This document shows positions 21,062 through 30,350 of a stretch of DNA of 36,366 nucleotides, in pieces; position 1 is the stretch's first letter; each line of letters begins with the position of its first letter. The notes below the pieces were generated by a model. It ran no database searches and was not told where the DNA came from. It saw nothing but the letters and a program-made list of their open reading frames with translations. This DNA comes from an uncultured Ureaplasma sp. (GTDB lineage Bacteria > Bacillota_I > Bacilli_A > Mycoplasmatales > Mycoplasmoidaceae): the NCBI GenBank assembly GCA_944322645.1, contig CALUPI010000034.1:1-36366 (forward strand), read 5' to 3'. The translations under genes and the position numbers were made by a program.

Positions 21062-23218
21062 TTAACAAACTTTTATTAATTTAAAATCAATTTTTCTTGT
21101 AAATTTATTAGCAGCAATTACTCTAATTTTTACTTTTTGCCCAATAGTAAAAATTTTATTTGTTTTTTTGCCTACAAGTGTTAGATTTTCTGGTATAAAA
21201 ATATAAAAATCATCTTCTAAATTTTTGATTGAAATTAAGCCTTCAATTGTGTTATCAAGTTCCACAAATAGTCCAAAAGATACAACTGCAGATATAACAC
21301 CTTCATATTCTTCGCCAATTCTAAATGACATATATTCAGCAAATTTGTAGCTATTGATATATCTTTCGGTGTTTACCTGTCTAATTTCAGTTAAATTACA
21401 TTGTTGAATTAAATCATGTAATTTTGAATTTAATTCAATCCGTTGTTTATCATTATAAAAATCTTTTGCAAAAACAAACATTCAAAGAATTCTATGAATT
21501 AGTAAATCTGAATATCTTCTAATTGGAGATGTAAAATGTGTATAATCATCAAGAGCTAAACCAAAATGTCCAATATTTTGTGTTGAATATTTTGCTTTTT
21601 GCATTAATCTTAGCATTAATTTTCTTAATATATTTATATTTTCATGATTCTTATTTGCTTCAAGGGTTTCATATACTTTTTTGGGAGTTAAATTATGATA
21701 ATCAAAAAGAATTTTAAAATTTAGTTTTTTAGATTCAATCATAAAATTTTCATATTTTTTAAAATCAGGTTTATCATGTATTCTATATACAAATGGAATA
21801 TCAAGTTTATTTGCATACATAGTTACACATTGATTTGCAGATATCATAAAATCTTCAATCATTTTTTGTGCAACCCCAGTTTGTTTTATTTGGATATCAA
21901 TCGGAAAACCCTTTTCATCAAGAATAATTTTTGGTTCTTTTATTTCAAAATCAATATATCCATTCTCTATGTTCTTTTTTCTAAGAATTCTATGTAATTC
22001 TTTGCAAACTAAAAGTTGATCATAGATTTTCTTATCAATGTTTTTGTTAGTAATTGAATGCTCAAAATACTCATTTACCTCATCATAAGATAATCGACAT
22101 TTATTATTCATAATTGCAGGATAAACATCATATGAAAGAATATTACCTAATTTATCAAAAACCATATCACAACTTAGACACATTTTATCTTCATTTTGGT
22201 TTAAGGAACATAAATTATCAGAAATATTAAATGGTAACATTGGAATCACCTTATTTAAATAATATACTGAAGTTCCCCTACTAATTGCATCTTTATCAAT
22301 ACATGAATCCATTTTTATATAACTGGAAACATCAGCAATTGATACTGATAAAAAATAATTTCCATCATTTAGGTTTTCAACATATATAGCATCATCTAAA
22401 TCTTTGGATGTTTGTGGATCAATAGATATGATTAATCTTTCTCTAATATCCTTACGGTATTTAACATCAAAATCAGTTATTTGAAATTTTAGGTTATTAG
22501 ATTCTAAAATCGTATCACTAGAAAATGTCATTGGTACATCATTTTCATGCAAAATACTTATTACATCAACCCCAACATCATCAACATGACCAATAATTTT
22601 TTCAATGATTGCATGAGCAATATTATCTTCATATGAAATAATTTTGATTAATAATTTATCTCCTAATTTAATATTAGAAATATCGTTAATTTTAATTTTT
22701 AAGTAAAATTTTAAATCATCAGGAATAAATTCAAATTCATTATTATTCAAATTTGCAGTTACAACAAATGTTTCTTTTGATCTTTTAAGTACATTTATAA
22801 TTGCAACTTCTTCTAATTCATCATTCTCTCTCTCTTTTTTTAATTTTACGAATTCAACTTCATCATTTCGCAATGCATTAAATAAGTTTTTTCTATATAC
22901 ATAGTATTCTATTTCATTACCTTTATCATCAATAGATTTAATAAAACCATCACCAGCTGAATTAATTGATAATATACCTATATATTTTTTAGAAAAATCT
23001 TTTTCATAATTAATATGACCTAATACAACTTTATTTTCATAAATTCTAATAAGTTCAGAATCATCTAACATTTTATAAATGACTGGAAATATTTGATTTT
23101 TGTCAATTTTTTTATTAATTTGATGAATTTTTTTAACTATTATTCCTATTGGTATTTTTTTGTTTCCATCTTTTTTAATTACATCAATAATTAATTTACG
23201 TATATCAACATTTTCCAT
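21062..23218 (-). CDS. rnr: Ribonuclease R
   Basis: 718 residues, processive 3'-5' exoribonuclease of the RNB family, acting in mRNA decay and, with tmRNA-SmpB, on mRNAs of stalled ribosomes. An N-terminal winged-helix/cold-shock region (about 1-240) precedes the RNB core. The acidic catalytic cluster lies in IDPQTSKDLDDA (D267, D273, D275, D276), and HFTSPIRRYSDLLIHRIL ends the core just before a UGA-Trp. The S1 domain follows (EYEGVISAVVSFGLFVELDNTIEGL). The tail is short, without the long Lys-rich end seen in E. coli. Its ATG is two bases after the secG stop. Gene order secG-rnr-smpB is widely conserved. Confidence 0.96.
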
Positions 23219-23220
23219 CT

Positions 23221-23454
23221 TTATTTACCTACAAAATAAACTATAATAGCTACAATAATTAAAATTATTGTAAATATGAACATTAAAACCTGTAACCATT
23301 TAGTTCATCCACGGTCTTTTGTTTTTTTAAAAATTTCTAGATCTTGACCAGCTAAACTCGCTAACCCTCCACTAGATCCTGATTTGGAAAGAAGTAAACC
23401 AATGATGAAACATAAAATTGCTAATATTGAACAAACAATTACAATTGCAATCAT
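23221..23454 (-). CDS. secG: SecG preprotein translocase subunit
   Basis: 77 residues. Two membrane helices (about 2-22 and 55-75) flank a cytoplasmic loop holding the SecG-type GLLLSKSGSSGGLASLAGQD motif. It aids SecYEA in export of proteins such as the lipoprotein in this window. A single UGA-Trp lies in RGWTKW. GGAGGTAAATTT precedes the ATG. It is the first gene of a minus-strand run secG-rnr-smpB-ABC-ABC, and is divergent from the bile-salt-hydrolase-like gene. Confidence 0.92.
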
Positions 23455-23532
23455 AAATTTACCTCCAATTTTGAAATTATTAAATATTTTTATATTATAA
23501 CATTATATTATAAATATAGGAGGTATTATATT
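23455..23532. promoter_or_regulatory. Divergent promoter region
   Basis: The 78 bases between secG (-) and the hydrolase gene (+) are almost all A/T around 23495-23520, with several TATAAT-like hexamers on both strands (TATAAC/TATATTATAA). Each side ends in a strong ribosome binding site: GGAGGT for secG and AGGAGGT for the hydrolase. Exact start sites cannot be chosen by eye. Confidence 0.45.
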
Positions 23533-24513
23533 ATGTGTACCGCAATATCATTAAAAACCAAAAAAAATTTTTATTTTGGTAGAAATTTAGATTTGAATTA
23601 CTCTTTTAAATATGATGTAGTTGTTACACCAAGAAATTATGAATTTAAATTAAGAAAAATGAATAGTTTTAAAAATAAATATGCCTTATTTGGGATGGCT
23701 ATAGTTTCAAACGATACACCTTTATATTTTGAGTCAATGAATGAAAAAGGTTTATCAATGGCTGGTTTAAATTTTCCATGGCTTGCTAAATATTATGATG
23801 TTGTTTCAAATAAAAACAATTTAGCTCCCTTTGAATTAATTCCTTATTTATTGGGTAATTTCGTAACAATAGATGAAGTAAAGAAAGAATTAGAAAATAT
23901 TAATATAATTAATGAGGTTTTCAGTGAAAATTTTCCAAATGCTCCATTACATTGAATAATTACTGATTCTAATGAAAATTCAATAGTTGTTGAAACTACA
24001 AATGAAGGAATGAAGGTTTATGATAATCCATATCATGTGCTTACAAATAGTCCTAGCTTCGATTATCATTATTTTAATATGTTTAATTATCAATATTTAA
24101 GTGAGAAAAGAGCAGTAAATAATTTGAGCCCTAAATTAAATTTGATAAATATTAGTGAGGGATTAGGATCATTTGGATTACCAGGTGATGTTTCAAGTTC
24201 ATCTCGTTTTGTAAGAGCTGTTTATAATAAATTTAATGCTTATATTGATGATGATGAAAATAAAAATATTGTTCAGTTTTTTAATATCTTAAACTCTGTA
24301 GCTATGATTAAGGGAAGTGTAGTAACTAATAATAAAGAGTATGAAGTAACTCAATATTCATGTTGCATGGATATGAATAATATGGTATATTACTATAAAT
24401 CTTGTGATAATATATTAATAAAAGCTTTTAAAATAAAATATGAATATATTAACTCAAACAAATTAACTATTCATACACTTGAATTAGATCCAGAGTTTGA
24501 TTTTGTTAATTAA
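23533..24513 (+). CDS. Choloylglycine (bile salt) hydrolase-family Ntn hydrolase
   Basis: 326 residues. The family cleaves amide bonds of conjugated bile salts or penicillin V after self-removal of Met1. All six catalytic positions known from Clostridium perfringens bile salt hydrolase can be matched: C2 (MCTAIS), R17 and D20 (FGRNLD), N80 (MNEKGLSMAGLNFP), N172 (VLTNSPSF) and R225 (SSSSRFVRA). Further identities such as SEN-PN-LHW, SIVVE and LPGD run the whole length. No signal peptide, so cytoplasmic. One UGA-Trp at the conserved LHW site shows adaptation to this code. AGGAGG precedes the ATG. It heads a three-gene run. Bile salts are the likely substrate in a host-dwelling bacterium, but N-acyl amide or homoserine-lactone cleavage is possible. 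Confidence 0.93.
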
Positions 24514-24527
24514 TAAAGGAGAAAATT

Positions 24528-25292
24528 ATGCTAAATGAAAAAGATTGAGAATTAATAAAAAACAAAATTAAAAATACATTTAACAATAATGACGAAATTA
24601 CTTTCATAAAACAATTTCCAAATTCTAGTTTTTTTGAGGACCATTTAACAAATAGTAACATTATCAGAATTCCTTTAATATGTATTAATGTTGATATTGA
24701 AAAATCTAAAAATAAAATTAGTCAATTTGGTATTGAAACATGAGTGAAAATTCAATCACAATTTATTAATGGTGTTTCAGCAATTTTATTAAAATCTGGT
24801 GCCAAAAATATACAATCAAATTTAGATTCAATTCAAGGTTTGTTTCCAGTAAGTTTAAAATCAGATATTGATAATGCAATGGATTGTGCATTTGAAATAA
24901 ATACTTTTAAATATTTATTAAATTATGAATTATCTAAATTAATTCCAGAATTTAATTATGTTGAAGATGATCTTGAATTAAATTTTGGGATTGGTTTATG
25001 ATATTCATCTGATAATTATGTAACTAAATTAATAAGTCAATCTCAAGAAATGCTTTTTATGGGTGATTCAATTAATTATGCACATTTTTTATCCAAAAAA
25101 GCCGCAAGAACAAATTATGTATCCATTTTATTTAATGATGCAATATATAATAATTTAACTGATGAATATAGAAATAATGATATGTTTGAATGTATACATT
25201 ATAATAACTCAAAATCAATAGATATTTATGGCAGCAGAAGAATTTATAAAGACTTTTTGGAAAGGATTAAAAAAAATGAAAATAACTTCTAA
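24528..25292 (+). CDS. Possible class III nucleotidyl-cyclase-fold protein
   Basis: 254 residues, two UGA-Trp codons. Not a clear match to any family by eye, but the pattern follows class III adenylyl/guanylyl cyclase domains. ICINVDIEKSKNKISQFG (50-68) sits where the first metal Asp motif would be, with D56. GAKNIQSNLDSIQGLFP (91-107) resembles the KxxGDGxxAxF segment, with D100. FGIGL (153-157) sits at the usual GI/V-x-x-G place, and FMGDSINYAHFLSKKA (177-192) resembles GDxVNxAxRL, with N183. The transition-state Arg position is Phe187 and the substrate Lys appears to be Gln. So it may bind nucleotide without normal catalysis. AAGGAG precedes the start. It lies 14 bases after the hydrolase and overlaps the PEBP-family gene by 17 bases. 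Confidence 0.7.
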
Positions 25293-25788
25293 GAATATAC
25301 ATAATAATTTGTTAGATATAGAATTTGGTAATAATTCACCAAAATATTTAGAAAACAATATTTGTAAAAGATCATTTCAATTATCATGATATGATTTACC
25401 AATTAATACTAAATCATTAGTGTTAGTATTTGAAGATTTTGATGCAATTCCTGTGTGTGGTTTTTCATGAATTCATTGAGTAGCTGCTAATATTAATCCA
25501 GATTGAAATGAATTAATGGAAAATGCTAGCATTGACTTAAAAGATAATATAATTCAAGGTAAAAATTCTTGATCATCCCCACTTATAGGTAATAATTGTG
25601 ATGTATGGGGTTTTGGCGGTTGTGCACCACCAGATAAAGACCATGAATATACTATTACTCTATATGCATTAGATATAAATTATATTGATTTAAATAATGG
25701 ATTTTATTTAAATGATTTATATAAAAAAATGAAAAACCATGTTTTAGATAAGGCAGTATTGAACTTTATATATAAAAAAATAAATTAA
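25276..25788 (+). CDS. YbhB/YbcL-type phosphatidylethanolamine-binding (PEBP) family protein
   Basis: 170 residues. PEBP-fold proteins have a small anion-binding pocket and no firmly known bacterial function. Matches to the family: FQLSWYDLPINTKSLVLVFEDFDAIP (pocket Asp), SWIHWVAANI (the conserved HW), KNSWSSPLIG, WGFGGCAPPDKDHEYTITLYALD (pocket GG-x-x-PP and His), and a C-terminal helix. Pocket residues look intact. It is cytoplasmic, with no signal peptide. The ATG lies 17 bases inside the preceding gene, with AAAGGA upstream, so translation is coupled. It closes a three-gene unit ended by a terminator. Read through six UGA-Trp codons; no other frame is open. Confidence 0.9.
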
Positions 25789-25789
25789 A

Positions 25790-25823
25790 GCATTAATTTG
25801 GAAATTCCATTTTAATGTTTTTT
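25790..25823 (+). terminator. Intrinsic terminator after the hydrolase-cyclase-PEBP unit
   Basis: GCATTAATTTGG (25790-25801) pairs with CCATTTTAATGT (25807-25818) except for a two-base internal mismatch and a terminal G-T. A T tract follows. Confidence 0.65.
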
Positions 25824-25873
25824 ATTTAGTAATTTTCATATTTTTCCCATATTTATCAATGAGGTGAAAAAGA

Positions 25874-26248
25874 ATGAAAAACCAAAATTCTAAGTTGAAA
25901 CAAGTTTTAAGTGATTATGATGTTGAGTGAGTTGAAATTCACAATTATGATTTATCTGCTAAATTAAAAGATAAAATAAAGATAGAAAAATCAAATAATA
26001 TTGCAAAAGACAAGGAATCTAAAATGGCAAGAAAAAGTAAAATTGATTTGTTGTATGAAGTAGTGCTTAATTTAAAAGAGGGATTTAGTGGATTTAAAAC
26101 TGAGTTTAATGATTTTAAAACTGAAGTAAGAGAAGAATTTAGTAAGGTTAATTCTCGTCTTGATACGCTTGAAAATGATGTTCACATTTTAAAACAAGAT
26201 GTGAATTCACTTAAATCTGAAGCTATAAAACATGGATGAAATGTATAA
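25874..26248 (+). CDS. Coiled-coil protein, paralogue of the protein at the window start
   Basis: 124 residues. The N-terminal 50 residues (MKNQNSKLKQVLSDYDVEWVEIHNYDL) form a separate small region with one UGA-Trp. The rest is a continuous coiled coil (FKTEFNDFKTEVREEFSKVNSRLDTLENDVHILKQ, in pieces) ending in SEAIKHGWNV. The last 43 codons are almost identical to those at 121-249. GAGGTG precedes the ATG by 8 bases; a GTG ten bases upstream is a weaker start. It resembles in style the UPF0134/DUF16 coiled-coil families of mycoplasmas but the link is unproven. It lies between two hairpins, so it is probably transcribed alone. Confidence 0.8.
26114..26242 (+). repeat. Dispersed coding repeat, copy 2
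   Basis: Gap-free match to 121-249, same strand and same reading frame. See copy 1. Confidence 0.85.
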
Positions 26249-26261
26249 TTCTAGATTAATA

Positions 26262-26297
26262 AAATAAATACACAATTCGCAAATTGTGTATTTATTT
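26262..26297. terminator. Two-way hairpin between convergent genes
   Basis: Perfect 16-bp inverted repeat, AAATAAATACACAATT (26262-26277) with its complement at 26282-26297 and a CGCA loop. It lies between the coiled-coil gene (+) and the lipoprotein gene (-). The U tract is imperfect on both strands, but the stem is long and its arms end in T/A runs. Confidence 0.7.
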
Positions 26298-26320
26298 AAT
26301 ATATATTTTGTATAGGTTTA

Positions 26321-28846
26321 TTAAATGTCAAAATTAAATAAGTTATAAAACTGACCATTATTAGAATATACATAATATGGAGTCGATAATGATAAATTTT
26401 TAATATCTATCTTAGGTATATTAAAACCAAGTATTGAGCTTGATCTAATAATTCTATTAATATTAAAACTAATGTGATATGAACTATTATAATTAGTAAG
26501 ATTTACAAATTCTGACAATAATTCATTTGGATCTATATTTGTAGTGGTAACATATTTATTCGTAACTACTTTTCTGAAAATACCATTACTAATTATATAT
26601 TCACTATTTTCCATTTTATTTTCATTTATTGACAGATCAACATTTTGTTTAATTTCATTGATTTTGTCGTCAGTTAATTGATTAATGAATATAGCATTAT
26701 TATTTTTCTTATTAGGATTATAATTTTTTATTATATGTTCATTAAGTTGAGATTTATTAGGTTTAAAATAATTAGTTATATTATACTTGTGATAAAAAAT
26801 ATTATTTAAAACATTTACAAGAGTGCTTCCAGCACCCGTAGATGTATCATAAATCGTTTTTAAACTTTGTGGTAAGTTTATATCAATAGTGGTATTTGTG
26901 AATGATTGTCAAGATAATCTATATTCACCATTAATATTAATTACATCATATTCTATATGATCAAAATTTTGATTAATTTCAATATAATCTCCTGCATTAA
27001 TACTAAATCAATTTGGTAATGTGATTGATATTAAGCTAACAGGTATAGTTATATCGTTAATAGTTAGATTAGAAGGTAATATATTATAAAGTTTTCCAAT
27101 ATTTAAGTAAATATTTTTATTAAATTCAAATTTATATTTAAATTGAATTTTACCATCATTATCATTAAAGGTGTATGTTTTTTTAATATTGTTAAATCAA
27201 TCACTTCAACTTATTATTGAACCATTTTTTGAATCTCTTGGATTAGCAAATACATCTATTATAACAGCAAGGTTTTCAGATGTAAAATTTGGATTGTCAA
27301 ATACTAATTGATTTAAAAGAGAAACTATTGTGGAGTTAGGTATAATACTATTAATTATAGTTTTCAAAACTGATTCATTATTTTCATTTTTAATGTTAAT
27401 AATATTAATTATTAAATCAAATAGATTTACATTCACATCAATTGATTCTATTAATATAATAATATTTTTAATAATTGGATTTGTATTAAGATTAGGTATA
27501 GATTTAAGTAAATCAACAATGACTGATTTATTATTGATAATTGCAGTTAATAAACCTTGATTTTCAAGATCATTAATTAAAGAATTAATTTCTTGTTCAT
27601 CTAAATTAGGGAAATATTCTAAAATAGCTGTTTTTAATAATTTTAAAACTTCATTAACAACTTCATGGACATTGTCTGAATTTATGTTATTTAGTAATGA
27701 TTTAATTGTAGGGGAAATTTGTGGCATTAGTTTATCTACAATTGCAACAATGATATTTTTAGTATTATCATTTAAAATAATTTCAGATATTTTTTTATTT
27801 GATAGTAAATCATCAATAATATTATATAAATTTAGCTGATCATTTTTTGTTATAACTTGAAATAAACTATTTGCTATATTTGCAATATTACTTGATTGAT
27901 CATTTAAAAATTCTATTATTGTTTTGTTATTGTTTTTAGTATCTACAAGTGATTGGAAAAGTTTTTGAAGTGGATCTAATAACTGACTTATTGTATCAAT
28001 ATATACTTGATATTTTTGCAATATTTCATTTTGAATATTTTCTGTTGTTAAGGTGCTTAATTTTTCATTTGCAAAATTAGCAATATCATTATAACCAACT
28101 TCTTTAGTATTTATTTCAATATATTTGTTTAATGATAATGAGTAATCATAGAATTTAAATTCATTAAAATTAGTCTCAACATCATTAATTTTTAATGTAC
28201 CTTTTATAAATTTATATCCAAAAAATAATTTTGATAATTCTGACCCTTGATTATATTTTAAGAAAAAAGTTCTTTCTAATTCTCCATTAAGATTTAAACT
28301 AATATTTTTTTCTTCCCTAGGATTAAAAGAAATTTTGTTTAAATTTGAAATTAAATATGAATTTTCTTTATTTAAATTATTAAGGACATTAAAAATAATA
28401 CTTATATTTCAATTTGACCCTTGATTTTCAATATTGATAGACTTTATGTTTGCTTTAAATCCAAAGTTTGTTTCAGATTTTTCACCTAATGATATTAGCA
28501 TATTATTAATATCATTGCTTATTGTTTCATTATTGATATTTTGAAATAATGCATCATAAATTTTATTGTTTGGATCATTAGTAACATCATAAAAATCTTT
28601 TCAGTTATCATTATATGATTTTGGATCAAATTTAGTGGGTTCTGGATTTTTAATTTGTGATGTATAAGAATCTGTGTTATCGATAAAAGTTGGTTCATTT
28701 GGAAGATTAGTACTTCCATTAGAATCATTATTAGATTGATTGTTATCTTTTGTTGTTTCAGTACAACTTGTAAGTATTGGTACTATTAAAGTTGAGCAAG
28801 CTATTAGTGATGCTGCTCCTATTAAAAATTTAAATCTTTTTTTCAT
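26321..28846 (-). CDS. Large surface lipoprotein
   Basis: 841 residues in one frame once UGA is read as Trp. The N-terminus MKKRFKFLIGAASLIACSTL then PILTSC is a lipoprotein signal: basic start, hydrophobic core and lipobox LTSC with Cys28. The mature protein begins with an Asn/Ser/Thr-rich spacer (about 28-65), typical of mycoplasma surface lipoproteins. A long Ile/Leu/Asn-rich middle (about 275-545) looks helical and repetitive (many LL-N-I and SII-type units). The C-terminal third is beta-rich. I recognise no domain. GGAGAACACC precedes the ATG. It should be lipid-anchored outside the membrane and exported through Sec (secG nearby). I see no homopolymer switch that would suggest phase variation. 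Confidence 0.88.
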
Positions 28847-28934
28847 AGGTGTTCTCCAAAATTTATAAAAATTAAAATGTTAAAAGTAGGAATATATTTT
28901 TGCTTAAAAAATTGTTTATGTATATATTCTAAAA

Positions 28935-29312
28935 TTATTTATGTCTAAAATATTTTTTACAATTATGAATTTGGAACACCATCAAAATTTGATGAAAATT
29001 AAATTTTAATCAATTTAAAAAATAGATTCTAAAATTTAAATTAAATTTAATATCATTAATTTTTAGATAATTTAAAAAGTTAATAAAATGAAAATGAATA
29101 AATCAAATTTTTTGAATTAACAAATTTAAAGTAGTTTTATTTACCATTAAAAACAAAAATTTATTTTTAATACGTGTTTTTTGTTTTAAAGCTAAATAGA
29201 CAAAAGGAAGCGAAAAAATATTAAAAATTATAATTGAAAATAAAATAACCAATCAAGTTGATGGTAATACTGTGGATAATGAATTTAATAAATATTGACT
29301 AAATAAAAGCAT
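28935..29312 (-). CDS. Doubtful hypothetical membrane protein, 125 residues
   Basis: Open for 125 codons only if UGA is Trp (four such codons). It has a hydrophobic helix near residues 19-42 (WLVILFSIIIFNIFSLPFVY), then basic and aromatic residues (QKTRIKNKF, WFIHFHFINFLNYL). No ribosome binding site is visible before the ATG and the strand is T-rich, which lowers stop frequency and favours chance hydrophobic reading. It is 88 bases upstream of the lipoprotein and on the same strand. If it is not a gene, 28847-29420 holds nothing I can identify other than the lipoprotein's upstream region. Confidence 0.3.
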
Positions 29313-29420
29313 GATAAATATATTAAATTAATGTTTATATTTTACAATATTTAGTAAATTAAGTATAGTAATTTTGTAATAAATAAAAAATGATAATAAT
29401 TATTTATTAAATATTATATA

Positions 29421-29519
29421 GCTAAGGCAGTAAGTCATAGTGCAACGCAGGATTTTGTAATCGTATGGTAAGTACGACGTCACTATGCAACCTTAAAAGC
29501 GCATTATTGCGCTTTTTTT
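29421..29519 (+). ncRNA. Structured RNA upstream of the DUF3800 gene
   Basis: This GC-richer island stands out from its AT flanks. Helices seen: TAAGG (29423-29427) with CCTTA (29491-29495), closing the whole; CATAGTG (29436-29442) with CACTATG (29481-29487); ACG (29445-29447) with CGT (29478-29480), stacking on the previous helix across a 2-base bulge; and hairpin TCGTA (29461-29465) with TACGA (29473-29477), loop TGGTAAG. An intrinsic terminator follows directly. Published comparative surveys (Weinberg and co-workers, 2017) named several DUF3800 RNA motifs found beside DUF3800 genes. This may be one of them or a new member, but I cannot assign a class. A TATTAT-like -10 lies at 29412-29417. 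Confidence 0.75.
29495..29519 (+). terminator. Intrinsic terminator of the structured RNA
   Basis: 9-bp stem AAAAGCGCA (29495-29503) with TGCGCTTTT (29508-29516), loop TTAT, then more T to 29519. It shares only one base with the closing helix of the RNA, so both can form together. Only 21 bases separate it from the DUF3800 ATG, so that gene would need read-through. Confidence 0.9.
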
Positions 29520-29540
29520 ATAGCAAGGATAGGTATTAAA

Positions 29541-30176
29541 ATGTATAAAACTATTTTCATTGATGAAAGTGGATCTATTAATAATAAAAGTATTTCATAT
29601 TTTAGTATTACATTAGTAGTTATTGAAAAAAATAATTACAATAAAACTAAAAATAATTTTAAGAGAATGGTTAGAAAAATTAGATTACATGAATGTATAG
29701 AATCAAATATTGAATTAAAAGCACATTTTTTAAAATCAATAGGAAAACTTGAATATATTGACCAAATTATTGATATTACTATAAATAAGTTAAATAATAA
29801 TTATGTATGTGTTTATTTAAATAATAAAGATTTAAAACCAAAATGATTAAACGATAAAGGTAGCACATATAATTTTTTAGTAAAATGTGCTATTGAAAGA
29901 TTAATTGATTTAGGATTACTAAATATTAAAGATAGTTTAGTACTAGCTTCTGATACTTATTGTATGCAAAAAAAATTTACTGGAACTCTCCAACAATATT
30001 TAATATCTGAATTTATAATAAATAAAGAGTTTTTTACATCAATTACACATTGTTATTTGGATTCAAGAAAAAATTGAGGAATACAATTAGCGGATTATTT
30101 AGCGTTTAAAAATAATAGAGTAATTTGTTCTAATGAAATTTATAAAAATAAAAAACTTTTTAGACATGTATATTAA
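29541..30176 (+). CDS. DUF3800 domain protein
   Basis: 211 residues, two UGA-Trp codons. DUF3800 proteins have an RNase H-like fold and no settled function. Hallmarks: the N-terminal acidic motif FIDESGS (Asp8, Glu9) with following SYFSITLVVI strand, ELKAHFL, a middle LVLASDTYC strand, and the C-terminal HCYLDSRKNWGIQLADYLAF with its Asp pair. The acidic residues could form a metal site as in RNase H-like nucleases. AAGGATAGG precedes the ATG. It lies directly after the structured RNA and its terminator, with no room for a promoter between, so expression should depend on read-through. No transposase or prophage gene is adjacent. Confidence 0.9.
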
Positions 30177-30218
30177 AGTTTATAATAATTATCAATATCA
30201 GTAATGGAGGAAATTATA

Positions 30219-30350
30219 GTGCCTTGTTGTAAAAAAAATAATTCCACTAGTAAGTGTGGTAAAAAAACAAAAACAGAAAAAAAGATAAATAAAAACTATT
30301 TATTTTTTTATATAGTTTCATATTTTTTATTGAATTATAAAAATCAATAA
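30219..30350 (+). CDS. Possible 43-residue Cys/Lys-rich peptide
   Basis: GTG start with a very good GGAGG at 30206-30210, then MPCCKKNNSTSKCGKK, a Lys-rich stretch, and a hydrophobic end (YLFFYIVSYFLLNY). Three Cys near the N-terminus (CC and C12-like) could bind a metal. It overlaps a decayed minus-strand reading, so only one of the two is likely real. It lies 42 bases after the DUF3800 gene and could be part of that unit. Confidence 0.35.
   Translation: MPCCKKNNSTSKCGKKTKTEKKINKNYLFFYIVSYFLLNYKNQ

Noticed and set aside
26262-26297. CRISPR or attachment-site repeat
   Set aside because: It is a single 16-bp hairpin between convergent genes and best explained as a two-way terminator. No repeat-spacer array was seen in the window.
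27330-27560. Plus-strand hydrophobic reading inside the lipoprotein gene
   Set aside because: It is antisense to Ile/Asn-rich coding sequence, which gives hydrophobic readings by composition; the lipoprotein frame is continuous with a clear lipobox.
28519-28728. Minus-strand reading in another frame near the lipoprotein N-terminus
   Set aside because: It overlaps the signal-peptide-bearing frame of the lipoprotein and has no start signal.
29421-29519. Riboswitch or tmRNA as identity of the structured RNA
   Set aside because: No conserved core that I know for purine, c-di-GMP, c-di-AMP, fluoride or THF riboswitches is visible, there is no tag-coding or tRNA-like part, and terminator and closing helix do not exclude each other.
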